A stretch of 5,067 nt of DNA from NCBI GenBank assembly GCA_018970965.1, contig JAGWVG010000137.1, positions 1-5,067 on the forward strand, given 5' to 3'. The notes beneath the pieces were generated by a model that saw only the letters and a program-made list of their open reading frames with translations, had not been told where the DNA came from and made no database searches. A program made the translations under genes and the position numbers. This stretch comes from Alphaproteobacteria bacterium. GTDB taxonomy: Bacteria > Pseudomonadota > Alphaproteobacteria > Sphingomonadales > Sphingomonadaceae. Shown one piece after another: positions 1-5,067 of this stretch (the first letter of the stretch is position 1; every line of letters begins with the position of its first letter).

Positions 1-1578
1 GATAAATTGGGCGATGCCGAAATTGCCAGCATTCCGGCCTTTCAGGGGGCCGCCGGCAAATTTGATGAAAGCCGTTATCGTCAAGCCTTGAGTGGCCGTG
101 GCATTAGCGAAGAACAATTCCGCGCGGATATCGATCAAAGCATTGCCGTGCGTCAATTATTGGTGCCCGTTGCCGCCAGCTCGGGCGCACCGCGAGATTT
201 GGCTCTGCCGTTTGCCGCACTTTTGGTGGAACGCCGCACAGGCAGTGCCATTGAATTCCGCAACAGCGCTTTTGCCAATGGCCCGGCCCCGACCGACGCC
301 GAACTTAATCGTTTTTATCAGGCCAATTTGGGTCGTTACACAGTGCCAGAGCAACGTGTGCTGCGCTATGCGATTGTTGATAAATCTATAACGGCCAAGT
401 CTGCCGCACCCAGCGAAGCTGAAATTCGTGCGCAATATAATCAAGACGCCGCCAAATATGCGACCAAGGAACAGCGCGATCTGACGCAGATTATTGTGCA
501 AGATCAAAAAGCGGCCGCATCCATTGCGCAAAAGGTCCGCACTGGCCTCAGCATGGGCGAGGCGGCGAAATCTGCAAATGTAGATGCGGTGCCGATTACC
601 AGCGCCGATAAAGCCCGCCTCACAGGCCAAGCCTCGGCTGATATTGCCAATGCGGCCTTTGCTGCCAGCAAGGGCAGCGTCGTTGGCCCGATGAAGTCGG
701 CGCTGGGCTGGTACATCATACGTGTCGATGCTGTGCGGACTTTGGGCGGCAAAAGCTTTGAACAAGCCCGAGGCGAAATCAGCAAGGCATTGTCCGAGCA
801 GAAGTCAGCTGACGCTTTTTCTGACTTGCTGGCCAAAATTGACGAAGATGTCTCGAACGGCTCGACCTTTGACGATGTTCTCAAAACCCATGGTTTGACA
901 GCGGCGACCACCCCGGCGCTGACTGCCAATGGCGCCTCTTTGGCTCAGCCAGGCTTTAAGCTGGATGCCGCATTTACACCGGTGCTGAAAGACGCCTTCC
1001 AGGCCGAAGCCAATGATGATCCGGCGCTTGTTCCGCTCGGCCCCGATAAAGACGTGTTCTACGCGCTTGACCGCATCATCGGTGCTGCACCCCAGCCGCT
1101 TGCCGCCATCAAGGCCCGGGTCGCGGCAGATTTTGTTGCCGACCGCGCAAGCAAGGCCGCACGCTCTGCCGCCGAAATGGCCTTGGGCAAGGCGCAAGCT
1201 GGGGCAAGCCTTAACGGCCTTGGCGGGTCTTTGCGCACGCTTTCCGGGCGGCGGGCGGACTTTTTGAAGGCCCAGACCACTCCAGCTCCTGAATTGCAGC
1301 AGCTTTTTGACTTGCGCGTGGGCAAAGCCCGGCTTGTTCCCAGTGCGGATCGCCAAGGATGGGTTCTCGTTAAGCTGGAGCGCATTGAGCCCGGCAATTT
1401 GGGCGAAGACCCAAGCCTGATTGCTGCCACGCAATCGCAGCTGTCGAACGCCATTGGCCGCGAATATACCGAGCAATTCGCAAATGCCGTGAAGGCCGAA
1501 TTGAAAGTGAAGCGCAATGACGCTGCAATTAGCGGCCTGCGCAAGAGCCTTGCGGGTTCTGGGCCTGCTGCGCGGTGA
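1..1578 (+). CDS. ppiD: PpiD/SurA-type periplasmic peptidyl-prolyl isomerase-like chaperone (5' end missing)
   Basis: The reading frame is open from base 1 and gives 525 residues before TGA at 1576-1578. The TTG at base 7 is an internal codon, because homology-like sequence is already under way there, so the real start and the expected N-terminal membrane anchor lie upstream of the window. The first part (about bases 13-170) resembles the SurA-N/PpiD segment: an IASIPAFQ run, then a G-x-F-x-x-x-x-Y pattern and an EEQFRADI helix. A parvulin-like domain follows at roughly 340-760, with the strand LTQIIV at 481-498 and the closing strand GWYIIRV at 706-726. The histidines usual in these two strands are replaced by Gln and Tyr, so isomerase activity is doubtful. 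The rest is an Ala/Lys-rich, mostly helical PpiD-like C-terminal region. Known PpiD proteins are inner-membrane-anchored periplasmic chaperones for outer-membrane and secreted proteins. The gene overlaps trpE by four bases. A more general SurA-like label is the main alternative. Confidence 0.85.
   Translation, partial: DKLGDAEIASIPAFQGAAGKFDESRYRQALSGRGISEEQFRADIDQSIAVRQLLVPVAASSGAPRDLALPFAALLVERRTGSAIEFRNSAFANGPAPTDAELNRFYQANLGRYTVPEQRVLRYAIVDKSITAKSAAPSEAEIRAQYNQDAAKYATKEQRDLTQIIVQDQKAAASIAQKVRTGLSMGEAAKSANVDAVPITSADKARLTGQASADIANAAFAASKGSVVGPMKSALGWYIIRVDAVRTLGGKSFEQARGEISKALSEQKSADAFSDLLAKIDEDVSNGSTFDDVLKTHGLTAATTPALTANGASLAQPGFKLDAAFTPVLKDAFQAEANDDPALVPLGPDKDVFYALDRIIGAAPQPLAAIKARVAADFVADRASKAARSAAEMALGKAQAGASLNGLGGSLRTLSGRRADFLKAQTTPAPELQQLFDLRVGKARLVPSADRQGWVLVKLERIEPGNLGEDPSLIAATQSQLSNAIGREYTEQFANAVKAELKVKRNDAAISGLRKSLAGSGPAAR
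1575..1578 (+). other. GTGA start/stop overlap joining the ppiD-like gene and trpE
   Basis: The GTG start of trpE (1575-1577) shares bases with the TGA stop of the preceding gene (1576-1578). The 25 or so bases upstream contain no good Shine-Dalgarno match, which fits translation re-initiation by ribosomes finishing the chaperone gene. This is inference from geometry. The overlap also means there is no leader region between the two genes. Confidence 0.8.
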
Positions 1579-3092
1579 CGCAACTGGCAGAAGATACCGC
1601 CGCGCTGCACCAGTTGCGATCAGGCAAGCCCGCGCTTGTCTGGCGCAGTCTGATTGCTGATACAGAAACGCCTGTTTCGGCATTTCTGAAGCTGCACGAA
1701 GAAGGCCGCGGCGATTTTCTGCTCGAATCCGTAGAAGGCGGGGCCGTCCGCGGTCGCTATAGCCTGATCGGGCTGGACCCTGACCTCGTCTTTCGAGGCT
1801 ATGGTCCCAAGGCCGAAGTTAACCGGGATTGGGCAAATGACCGCGAGGCATTTGTTCCCCTTGCTGACGACAGTCTTACGGCATTGCGCGCGCTGGTGAG
1901 CGCCTGCCATATTGATGTGCCCGCTGCCTTGCCCAAGGCACTGGCCTGTTTGGTCGGGTATTTTGGCTATGAGACTGTCGGGCTGGTGGAAAAACTGCCT
2001 CGTCCAGCGCCAAACCCAATTGACCTGCCAGATATGCTGTTTGTGCGCCCGCGGCTGATTTTGGCTTTTGATCGATTGGCAGACCGACTGTTTCTGGTCG
2101 CCCCCGTTTGGCCCGGCCAGGGTGATGCGGAAAAGATGGTCGCCAATGCCGTTGAGCGGATTGACGCTGCAGCGGCCCGCTTGGCACAACCCATTCCGCC
2201 ATCCGCACGCAGCCAAACTGAGCTTGATCCTGCGAAGATCGCCCCGCAACCCGTCTTAGACAATGGCCAATATGCCGAGATGGTTTTGAAGGCGAAGGAC
2301 TATATCACTGCGGGCGACATTTTTCAGGTGGTGTTAGCGCAGCGCTTCACTCTGCCCTTCCCGCTGCCGCCAATTGATCTGTATCGATCGCTGCGGCGGA
2401 TCAACCCCTCACCCTTCCTATATCACTTGGATTTTCCGGGCTTTGCGCTGACGGGCTCTAGCCCTGAAATTCTGGTTCGCGTGCGCGATGGTGAAGTGAC
2501 GATCCGTCCTATTGCGGGCACGCGACCGCGCGGGAAAACGGCGCTGGAAGATGCGGAAAACCGCGCCTCATTGCTAGAAGACCCAAAAGAACGCGCTGAG
2601 CATTTGATGCTGCTTGATCTTGGCCGCAATGATGTGGGCCGCGTCGCGGCGGGTGGCTCGGTCACCGTTACTGACAGCTATATGGTCGAATTTTACAGCC
2701 ATGTGATGCACATTGTATCAAATGTGGTTGGGACATTGGCGCCCGGCAAAGATGCGATTGATGCGCTATTTGCGGGCTTCCCCGCGGGCACTGTCTCTGG
2801 CGCCCCAAAAGTGCGGGCGTGCGAAATTATTGCCGAGCTAGAGCCGGAAACGCGCGGGGCCTATGCCGGGGGCGTCGGCTATTTCTCTCCCGATGGGAAT
2901 ATGGATAGCTGCATCGTCTTGCGCACCGCTGTGGTGAAAGATGGCGTCATGCACGTTCAAGCTGGGGCCGGCATCGTCGCAGATAGCGACCCAGCCTATG
3001 AGCAGCGCGAATGCGAAGCCAAATCTGGGGCGTTAATTGCCGCAGCTAAAGAGGCAATCCGCGTTGCACAGGAAGCCAGTTTCGGACAATAA
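1575..3092 (+). CDS. trpE: Anthranilate synthase component I (TrpE)
   Basis: TrpE converts chorismate to anthranilate in the cytoplasm, using ammonia supplied by TrpG; this is the first committed step of tryptophan synthesis. The 505-residue length is normal for the family. The N-terminal domain carries the LLES element of the tryptophan feedback site at residues 49-52. The chorismate-binding domain fills roughly residues 225-495: AGDIFQVV (246-253), NPSPFLY (277-283), GSSPE (294-298), PIAGTRPRG (312-320), EHLMLLDLGRND (342-353), SHVMHIVSNV (375-384, H379 matching the catalytic His), AGTVSGAPKVRA (404-415), DSCIVLRT (444-451) and QAGAGIVADSDP (462-473). This pattern and the trp context favour TrpE over PabB. 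The start is GTG, chosen because no other start codon lies near the N-terminus and the GTGA overlap with the preceding gene suggests coupled translation; no clear Shine-Dalgarno precedes it. The feedback-site motif reads P-F-L where enterobacterial TrpE has P-Y-M. Confidence 0.97.
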   Translation: MTQLAEDTAALHQLRSGKPALVWRSLIADTETPVSAFLKLHEEGRGDFLLESVEGGAVRGRYSLIGLDPDLVFRGYGPKAEVNRDWANDREAFVPLADDSLTALRALVSACHIDVPAALPKALACLVGYFGYETVGLVEKLPRPAPNPIDLPDMLFVRPRLILAFDRLADRLFLVAPVWPGQGDAEKMVANAVERIDAAAARLAQPIPPSARSQTELDPAKIAPQPVLDNGQYAEMVLKAKDYITAGDIFQVVLAQRFTLPFPLPPIDLYRSLRRINPSPFLYHLDFPGFALTGSSPEILVRVRDGEVTIRPIAGTRPRGKTALEDAENRASLLEDPKERAEHLMLLDLGRNDVGRVAAGGSVTVTDSYMVEFYSHVMHIVSNVVGTLAPGKDAIDALFAGFPAGTVSGAPKVRACEIIAELEPETRGAYAGGVGYFSPDGNMDSCIVLRTAVVKDGVMHVQAGAGIVADSDPAYEQRECEAKSGALIAAAKEAIRVAQEASFGQ

Positions 3093-3117
3093 TCCGCGCA
3101 GAAAATAATCGATATTC

Positions 3118-3124
3118 AAAGGAG
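3118..3124 (+). promoter_or_regulatory. Strong Shine-Dalgarno site for the alpha/beta hydrolase gene
   Basis: AAAGGAG ends six bases before the ATG at 3131, close to ideal spacing, and a second purine run, AGAGG, lies directly against the ATG. It is by far the best ribosome binding site in the window. It fixes the hydrolase start and implies that this gene is translated independently of trpE rather than by coupling. Confidence 0.85.
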
Positions 3125-3130
3125 TAGAGG

Positions 3131-4186
3131 ATGAAAAAGCTCGTTCTGGCACTCAGCCTGATGGCCACTCCAGCGCTTGCAGGCCCAACGGACACCGCCA
3201 AAGAAGCCGATGCGGTTTTTAAAAACTTCACCTTCGGCACGGGCGAAACTCTGCCAGAACTGCGCATCCACTACACAACGCTTGGCACACCGCACCGCAA
3301 CGCCAAGGGCGACATTGATAATGCCGTCATGATCCTCCACGGCACCGGCGGCACGGGCAAACAATTCTTCCGTCCGCAATTTGCCGATGAGCTTTATGGC
3401 CCGGGCCAACCGCTCGACATCACGCGCTATTTCGTCATTCTGCCCGACAATATTGGGCATGGAAATTCGTCCAAGCCGTCAGACGGGATGCGCATGGCAT
3501 TCCCCAAATATGATTATGACGACATGGTGCGCGCGCAATATCGGCTGGTGACCGAAAAGCTGGGCATCAAGAACCTGCAACTTATCCTCGGCACATCAAT
3601 GGGCTGTATGCATGCCTTTGTTTGGGGGACAAGTTATCCGGGGGTTGCCAAGCGCCTCGCACCTTTTGCCTGCAACGCAACGACCATTGCAGGCCGCAAC
3701 CGCTGGTGGCGCAAAATGTCGGTCGATGCGATCAAGGCTGATCCAACATGGAATGGCGGCAATTATACCACGCAGCCCGCACAGGGCCTGCGCACCGCCA
3801 ATTATCTTTCAATGATTGCAGGGGCTAACCCTGTGGCGCTGCAAGTCCAATATCCGACCCGCGAAGCCGCAGAGAAATCTCTTGATGCTGGCTTTGCCGC
3901 GCGCGCGGGCGATGGCGATGCGAATGACCAGATTTATCAGCTGGAAAGCAGCCGCAATTACAACCCAGACCCTAAGCTGGAAGCCATTACGGTGCCCGTG
4001 CTGTGGATCAATTCTGGCGATGATTTCATCAATCCGCCAGAACTCGGTTTGGCGCAAAAAGCAGTGACGCGGATGCCCAATGCCCAGTTTATCCTGATCC
4101 CGGCAAGCCCGGAAACCAAGGGCCATGGCACGCACACTTGGGCAAAATTCTGGAAGGAAGATTTGGCAAAATTGTTGGCAAAATAA
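3131..4186 (+). CDS. Exported alpha/beta hydrolase, homoserine O-acetyltransferase-like (MetX-like) family
   Basis: A 351-residue alpha/beta-hydrolase protein. Residues 1-17 form a classical signal peptide: two lysines, a hydrophobic stretch, then ALA at 15-17 before G18-P19, so the mature protein is probably periplasmic. Family landmarks in order: the oxyanion-hole strand [10 protein letters not shown] (67-76), [11 protein letters not shown] (104-114), the nucleophile elbow GTSMG with Ser156 (154-158) followed by CMHAF, a helical lid region (about 185-270), the acid motif [10 protein letters not shown] (295-304, D297 or D298), and the terminal GHGTH (331-335, catalytic H332 or H335). The spacing and the DxxxxPPE and GH motifs match the MetX-like family. 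True MetX enzymes are cytoplasmic, act on acetyl-CoA and homoserine, and lack a signal peptide, so a hydrolase or esterase of unknown substrate is more likely; a metX label would be an overreach. It sits between trpE and trpG on the same strand, with its own strong ribosome binding site. Base use looks like that of its neighbours, with no sign of recent transfer. Confidence 0.9.
   Translation: MKKLVLALSLMATPALAGPTDTAKEADAVFKNFTFGTGETLPELRIHYTTLGTPHRNAKGDIDNAVMILHGTGGTGKQFFRPQFADELYGPGQPLDITRYFVILPDNIGHGNSSKPSDGMRMAFPKYDYDDMVRAQYRLVTEKLGIKNLQLILGTSMGCMHAFVWGTSYPGVAKRLAPFACNATTIAGRNRWWRKMSVDAIKADPTWNGGNYTTQPAQGLRTANYLSMIAGANPVALQVQYPTREAAEKSLDAGFAARAGDGDANDQIYQLESSRNYNPDPKLEAITVPVLWINSGDDFINPPELGLAQKAVTRMPNAQFILIPASPETKGHGTHTWAKFWKEDLAKLLAK
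4141..4184 (+). repeat. Three direct copies of GGCAAAAT at the 3' end of the hydrolase gene
   Basis: GGCAAAAT occurs at 4141-4148, 4165-4172 and 4177-4184. The last two copies extend to TTGGCAAAAT. Start-to-start distances are 24 and 12 bases, so all copies share one reading frame and a 12-base period. They encode the repeated Ala-Lys pairs of the C-terminal helix, and the last copy runs into the TAA stop. The simplest reading is a protein-helix repeat with uniform codon choice. A regulatory role upstream of trpG is only a possibility. Confidence 0.6.
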
Positions 4187-4192
4187 GCACGA

Positions 4193-4207
4193 CCGGCCTA
4201 GAGCCGG
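4193..4207 (+). other. Small hairpin-forming inverted repeat just upstream of trpG
   Basis: CCGGC (4193-4197) and GCCGG (4203-4207) can pair around a five-base loop, CTAGA. The structure occupies most of the 25-base gap between the hydrolase stop and the trpG ATG at 4212. The GAG at 4201-4203, the only weak Shine-Dalgarno-like bases for trpG, falls in the loop and 3' arm, so pairing could reduce access to it. No T-run follows, so it is not an intrinsic terminator. A five-pair stem of this kind can easily arise by chance. Confidence 0.4.
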
Positions 4208-4211
4208 ACGC

Positions 4212-4808
4212 ATGGCTGACAATCGCGTCCTCGTCATCGACAATTATGACAGCTTCACTTGGAACCTTGTCCATTATTTGATGGAGCTGGGGGCTGAGGT
4301 GGACGTTGTTCGCAACGATGCCCTGACGGCAGATCAAGCGCTTGCCCGCGGCGCCAAGGCGTTTCTCATTTCGCCCGGCCCCTGCACGCCCAATGAGGCG
4401 GGCATTTCGCTCGATCTTGTCGGGGCATGCGCAGCGGCGGGCAAGCCCCTGTTGGGTGTTTGCCTTGGCCATCAATCCATCGGCCAATATTTTGGCGGAA
4501 CCGTGGTGCGCGGCGGGCTGATGCATGGCAAAACATCGCCTGTCACACATGATGGCAGCGGGCTGTTTGCCGGCCTCCCCTCGCCCTTTACCGCGACGCG
4601 CTATCACTCGCTGGTGGTGGAAGACATTCCAAATTGCCTCGTCGTCAATGCGCGCAGTGATGATGGACATGTGATGGGCTTTCGCCATGAACACCTGCCC
4701 ATTCACAGCGTGCAATTCCACCCGGAAAGCATTGCGACCGAACATGGCCATGCGATGCTCGCCAATTTCTTGATGATTGCCGGAATTCCGGTTCACCAGC
4801 CCGCATGA
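4212..4808 (+). CDS. trpG: Anthranilate synthase component II, glutamine amidotransferase (TrpG)
   Basis: A 198-residue class I glutamine amidotransferase that hydrolyses glutamine and channels ammonia to TrpE in the cytoplasm. Motifs: [13 protein letters not shown] (6-18) at the N-terminus, [13 protein letters not shown] (54-66), the nucleophile elbow [15 protein letters not shown] with Cys84 (82-96), RYHSL (130-134) and the catalytic HPES with His170 and Glu172 (170-173). The triad is complete and the length is normal. The frame stays open upstream to an ATG at 4125, but those 29 extra residues are unlike the family and overlap the hydrolase coding end; the ATG at 4212 puts IDNYDSFT where the family has it. 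The ribosome binding site is weak (GAG at 4201-4203). The gene is separated from trpE by the hydrolase gene and overlaps trpD. PabA of folate synthesis is nearly identical in motifs, and many bacteria use one such subunit for both pathways; the trpD neighbour favours TrpG, and a dual role cannot be excluded. Confidence 0.95.
   Translation: MADNRVLVIDNYDSFTWNLVHYLMELGAEVDVVRNDALTADQALARGAKAFLISPGPCTPNEAGISLDLVGACAAAGKPLLGVCLGHQSIGQYFGGTVVRGGLMHGKTSPVTHDGSGLFAGLPSPFTATRYHSLVVEDIPNCLVVNARSDDGHVMGFRHEHLPIHSVQFHPESIATEHGHAMLANFLMIAGIPVHQPA
4780..4791. repeat. 12-base perfect palindrome at the 3' end of trpG
   Basis: CCGGAATTCCGG reads the same on both strands and lies inside the trpG coding region (Ala-Gly-Ile-Pro-Val), ending 13 bases before the trpD start. 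As RNA it could form only a four-pair stem. About one 12-base palindrome is expected by chance in 5 kb, so function is unproven. Confidence 0.3.
4805..4808 (+). other. ATGA start/stop overlap joining trpG and trpD
   Basis: The trpD ATG (4805-4807) overlaps the trpG TGA (4806-4808). No good Shine-Dalgarno precedes the ATG, which suggests translational coupling of the two trp proteins. This contrasts with the uncoupled junctions on either side of the hydrolase gene. Confidence 0.85.
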
Positions 4809-5067
4809 TCCACCTGCCCGATAGCTCCCAGCCGCTCAGTGCGGACGCGGCGGCCTTTGCCTTTGACGCCATGCTGGATGGCCAATGTGATGCAGAAGAT
4901 ATTGCCCGCTTCTTAACTGACATGTCCGTGCGCGATGAAAGCGCGATTGAGATTGCGGCTGCCGTGCGCGCGATGCGGGCACGGATGATCCCTATTAATG
5001 CGCCTAAAGGTGCGATTGATGTGTGCGGCACTGGTGGTGATGGCGCGCATTCGCTGAACATCTCAAC
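4805..5067 (+). CDS. trpD: Anthranilate phosphoribosyltransferase (TrpD), 5' part only
   Basis: The window contains 87 codons and two further bases, with no stop before the edge; full-length TrpD is usually about 330-345 residues, so roughly a quarter is visible. TrpD transfers phosphoribose from PRPP to anthranilate, the second step of the tryptophan branch. The N-terminal helical domain is recognisable: [16 protein letters not shown] (12-27), then [18 protein letters not shown] (29-46) and an [13 protein letters not shown] helix (49-61). The segment [10 protein letters not shown] (71-80) followed by LNIS (84-87) is the conserved glycine-rich PRPP-binding loop GTGGDG-x(4)-NIS of the family. 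The ATG is supported by the ATGA overlap with trpG and by the normal N-terminal length ahead of the GTGGDG motif. Thymidine phosphorylases share the fold and part of this loop, but the trp context decides the call. Confidence 0.93.
   Translation, partial: MIHLPDSSQPLSADAAAFAFDAMLDGQCDAEDIARFLTDMSVRDESAIEIAAAVRAMRARMIPINAPKGAIDVCGTGGDGAHSLNIS

Noticed and set aside
7..9. TTG as the start codon of the first gene
   Set aside because: The frame is open to base 1, and the expected N-terminal anchor and the start of the SurA-N-like region are missing, so the gene enters from outside the window.
157..765. Antisense open frame (202 residues) opposite the chaperone gene
   Set aside because: A shadow of the sense coding frame, with no domain-like pattern.
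805..1683. Long antisense open frame (292 residues) opposite the chaperone gene and the trpE start
   Set aside because: It lies opposite two clearly coding regions, shows no recognisable motif, and has the Arg/Ala/Cys-rich composition typical of non-coding frames in GC-rich DNA.
3093..3130. trp attenuator or leader peptide in the gap after trpE
   Set aside because: The gap is only 38 bases, contains no Trp-codon run, no competing stem pairs and no T-tract terminator, and it leads into the hydrolase rather than a trp gene.
3131..4186. Recent horizontal acquisition of the hydrolase gene
   Set aside because: By eye its base and codon use match the neighbours, and there are no flanking repeats, integrase or insertion-sequence remnants. 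An older insertion remains possible.
4193..4207. Intrinsic terminator between the hydrolase gene and trpG
   Set aside because: The stem has only five pairs and is followed by ACGC and the trpG ATG rather than a T-run.
4125..4211. In-frame upstream ATG that would extend TrpG by 29 residues
   Set aside because: The extra residues do not resemble the amidotransferase N-terminus, they overlap the hydrolase 3' end in another frame, and the ATG at 4212 gives the normal family start.
4089..4796. Antisense open frame (235 residues) opposite trpG
   Set aside because: It mirrors the conserved trpG codons, has no family motif and no plausible ribosome binding site; the sense strand is certain.

Overview
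The window holds the start of a tryptophan-biosynthesis cluster, with all five genes on the + strand and almost no intergenic DNA. The base composition (moderately GC-rich by eye, not computed), the protein sequences and the order PpiD-like chaperone - trpE - ... - trpG - trpD point to an alphaproteobacterium, most likely of the order Sphingomonadales. That placement is inferred from recalled gene order and family resemblance, not from a search.

Layout: (1) bases 1-1578 are the 3' part of a large PpiD/SurA-type periplasmic folding factor whose N-terminus lies outside the window. (2) trpE (1575-3092) overlaps it by four bases (GTGA). (3) After 38 bases with a strong ribosome binding site comes a gene for a probably exported alpha/beta hydrolase of the homoserine-acetyltransferase-like (MetX-like) family (3131-4186). 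(4) After 25 bases comes trpG (4212-4808). (5) trpD starts inside the trpG stop region (ATGA, 4805) and runs off the window after 87 codons. No stretch without a gene exceeds 40 bases, and I see no RNA gene, insertion sequence, CRISPR array or convincing terminator.

Function: TrpE and TrpG form anthranilate synthase (chorismate + glutamine to anthranilate), and TrpD adds phosphoribose to anthranilate. All three retain their family motifs. The PpiD-like protein is probably a membrane-tethered periplasmic chaperone whose parvulin domain has lost the usual histidines. The unexpected element is the exported hydrolase placed between the genes for the two subunits of one enzyme; its substrate cannot be read from the sequence. 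The tight packing suggests one transcript. There is no room for a classical trp leader/attenuator directly upstream of trpE, so control must come from upstream of the window, from inside the chaperone gene, or through feedback inhibition of TrpE.

I do not see a wholly new system here. The best candidates for a second look are the intercalated hydrolase and the small repeat/hairpin cluster at its 3' end, just ahead of trpG.
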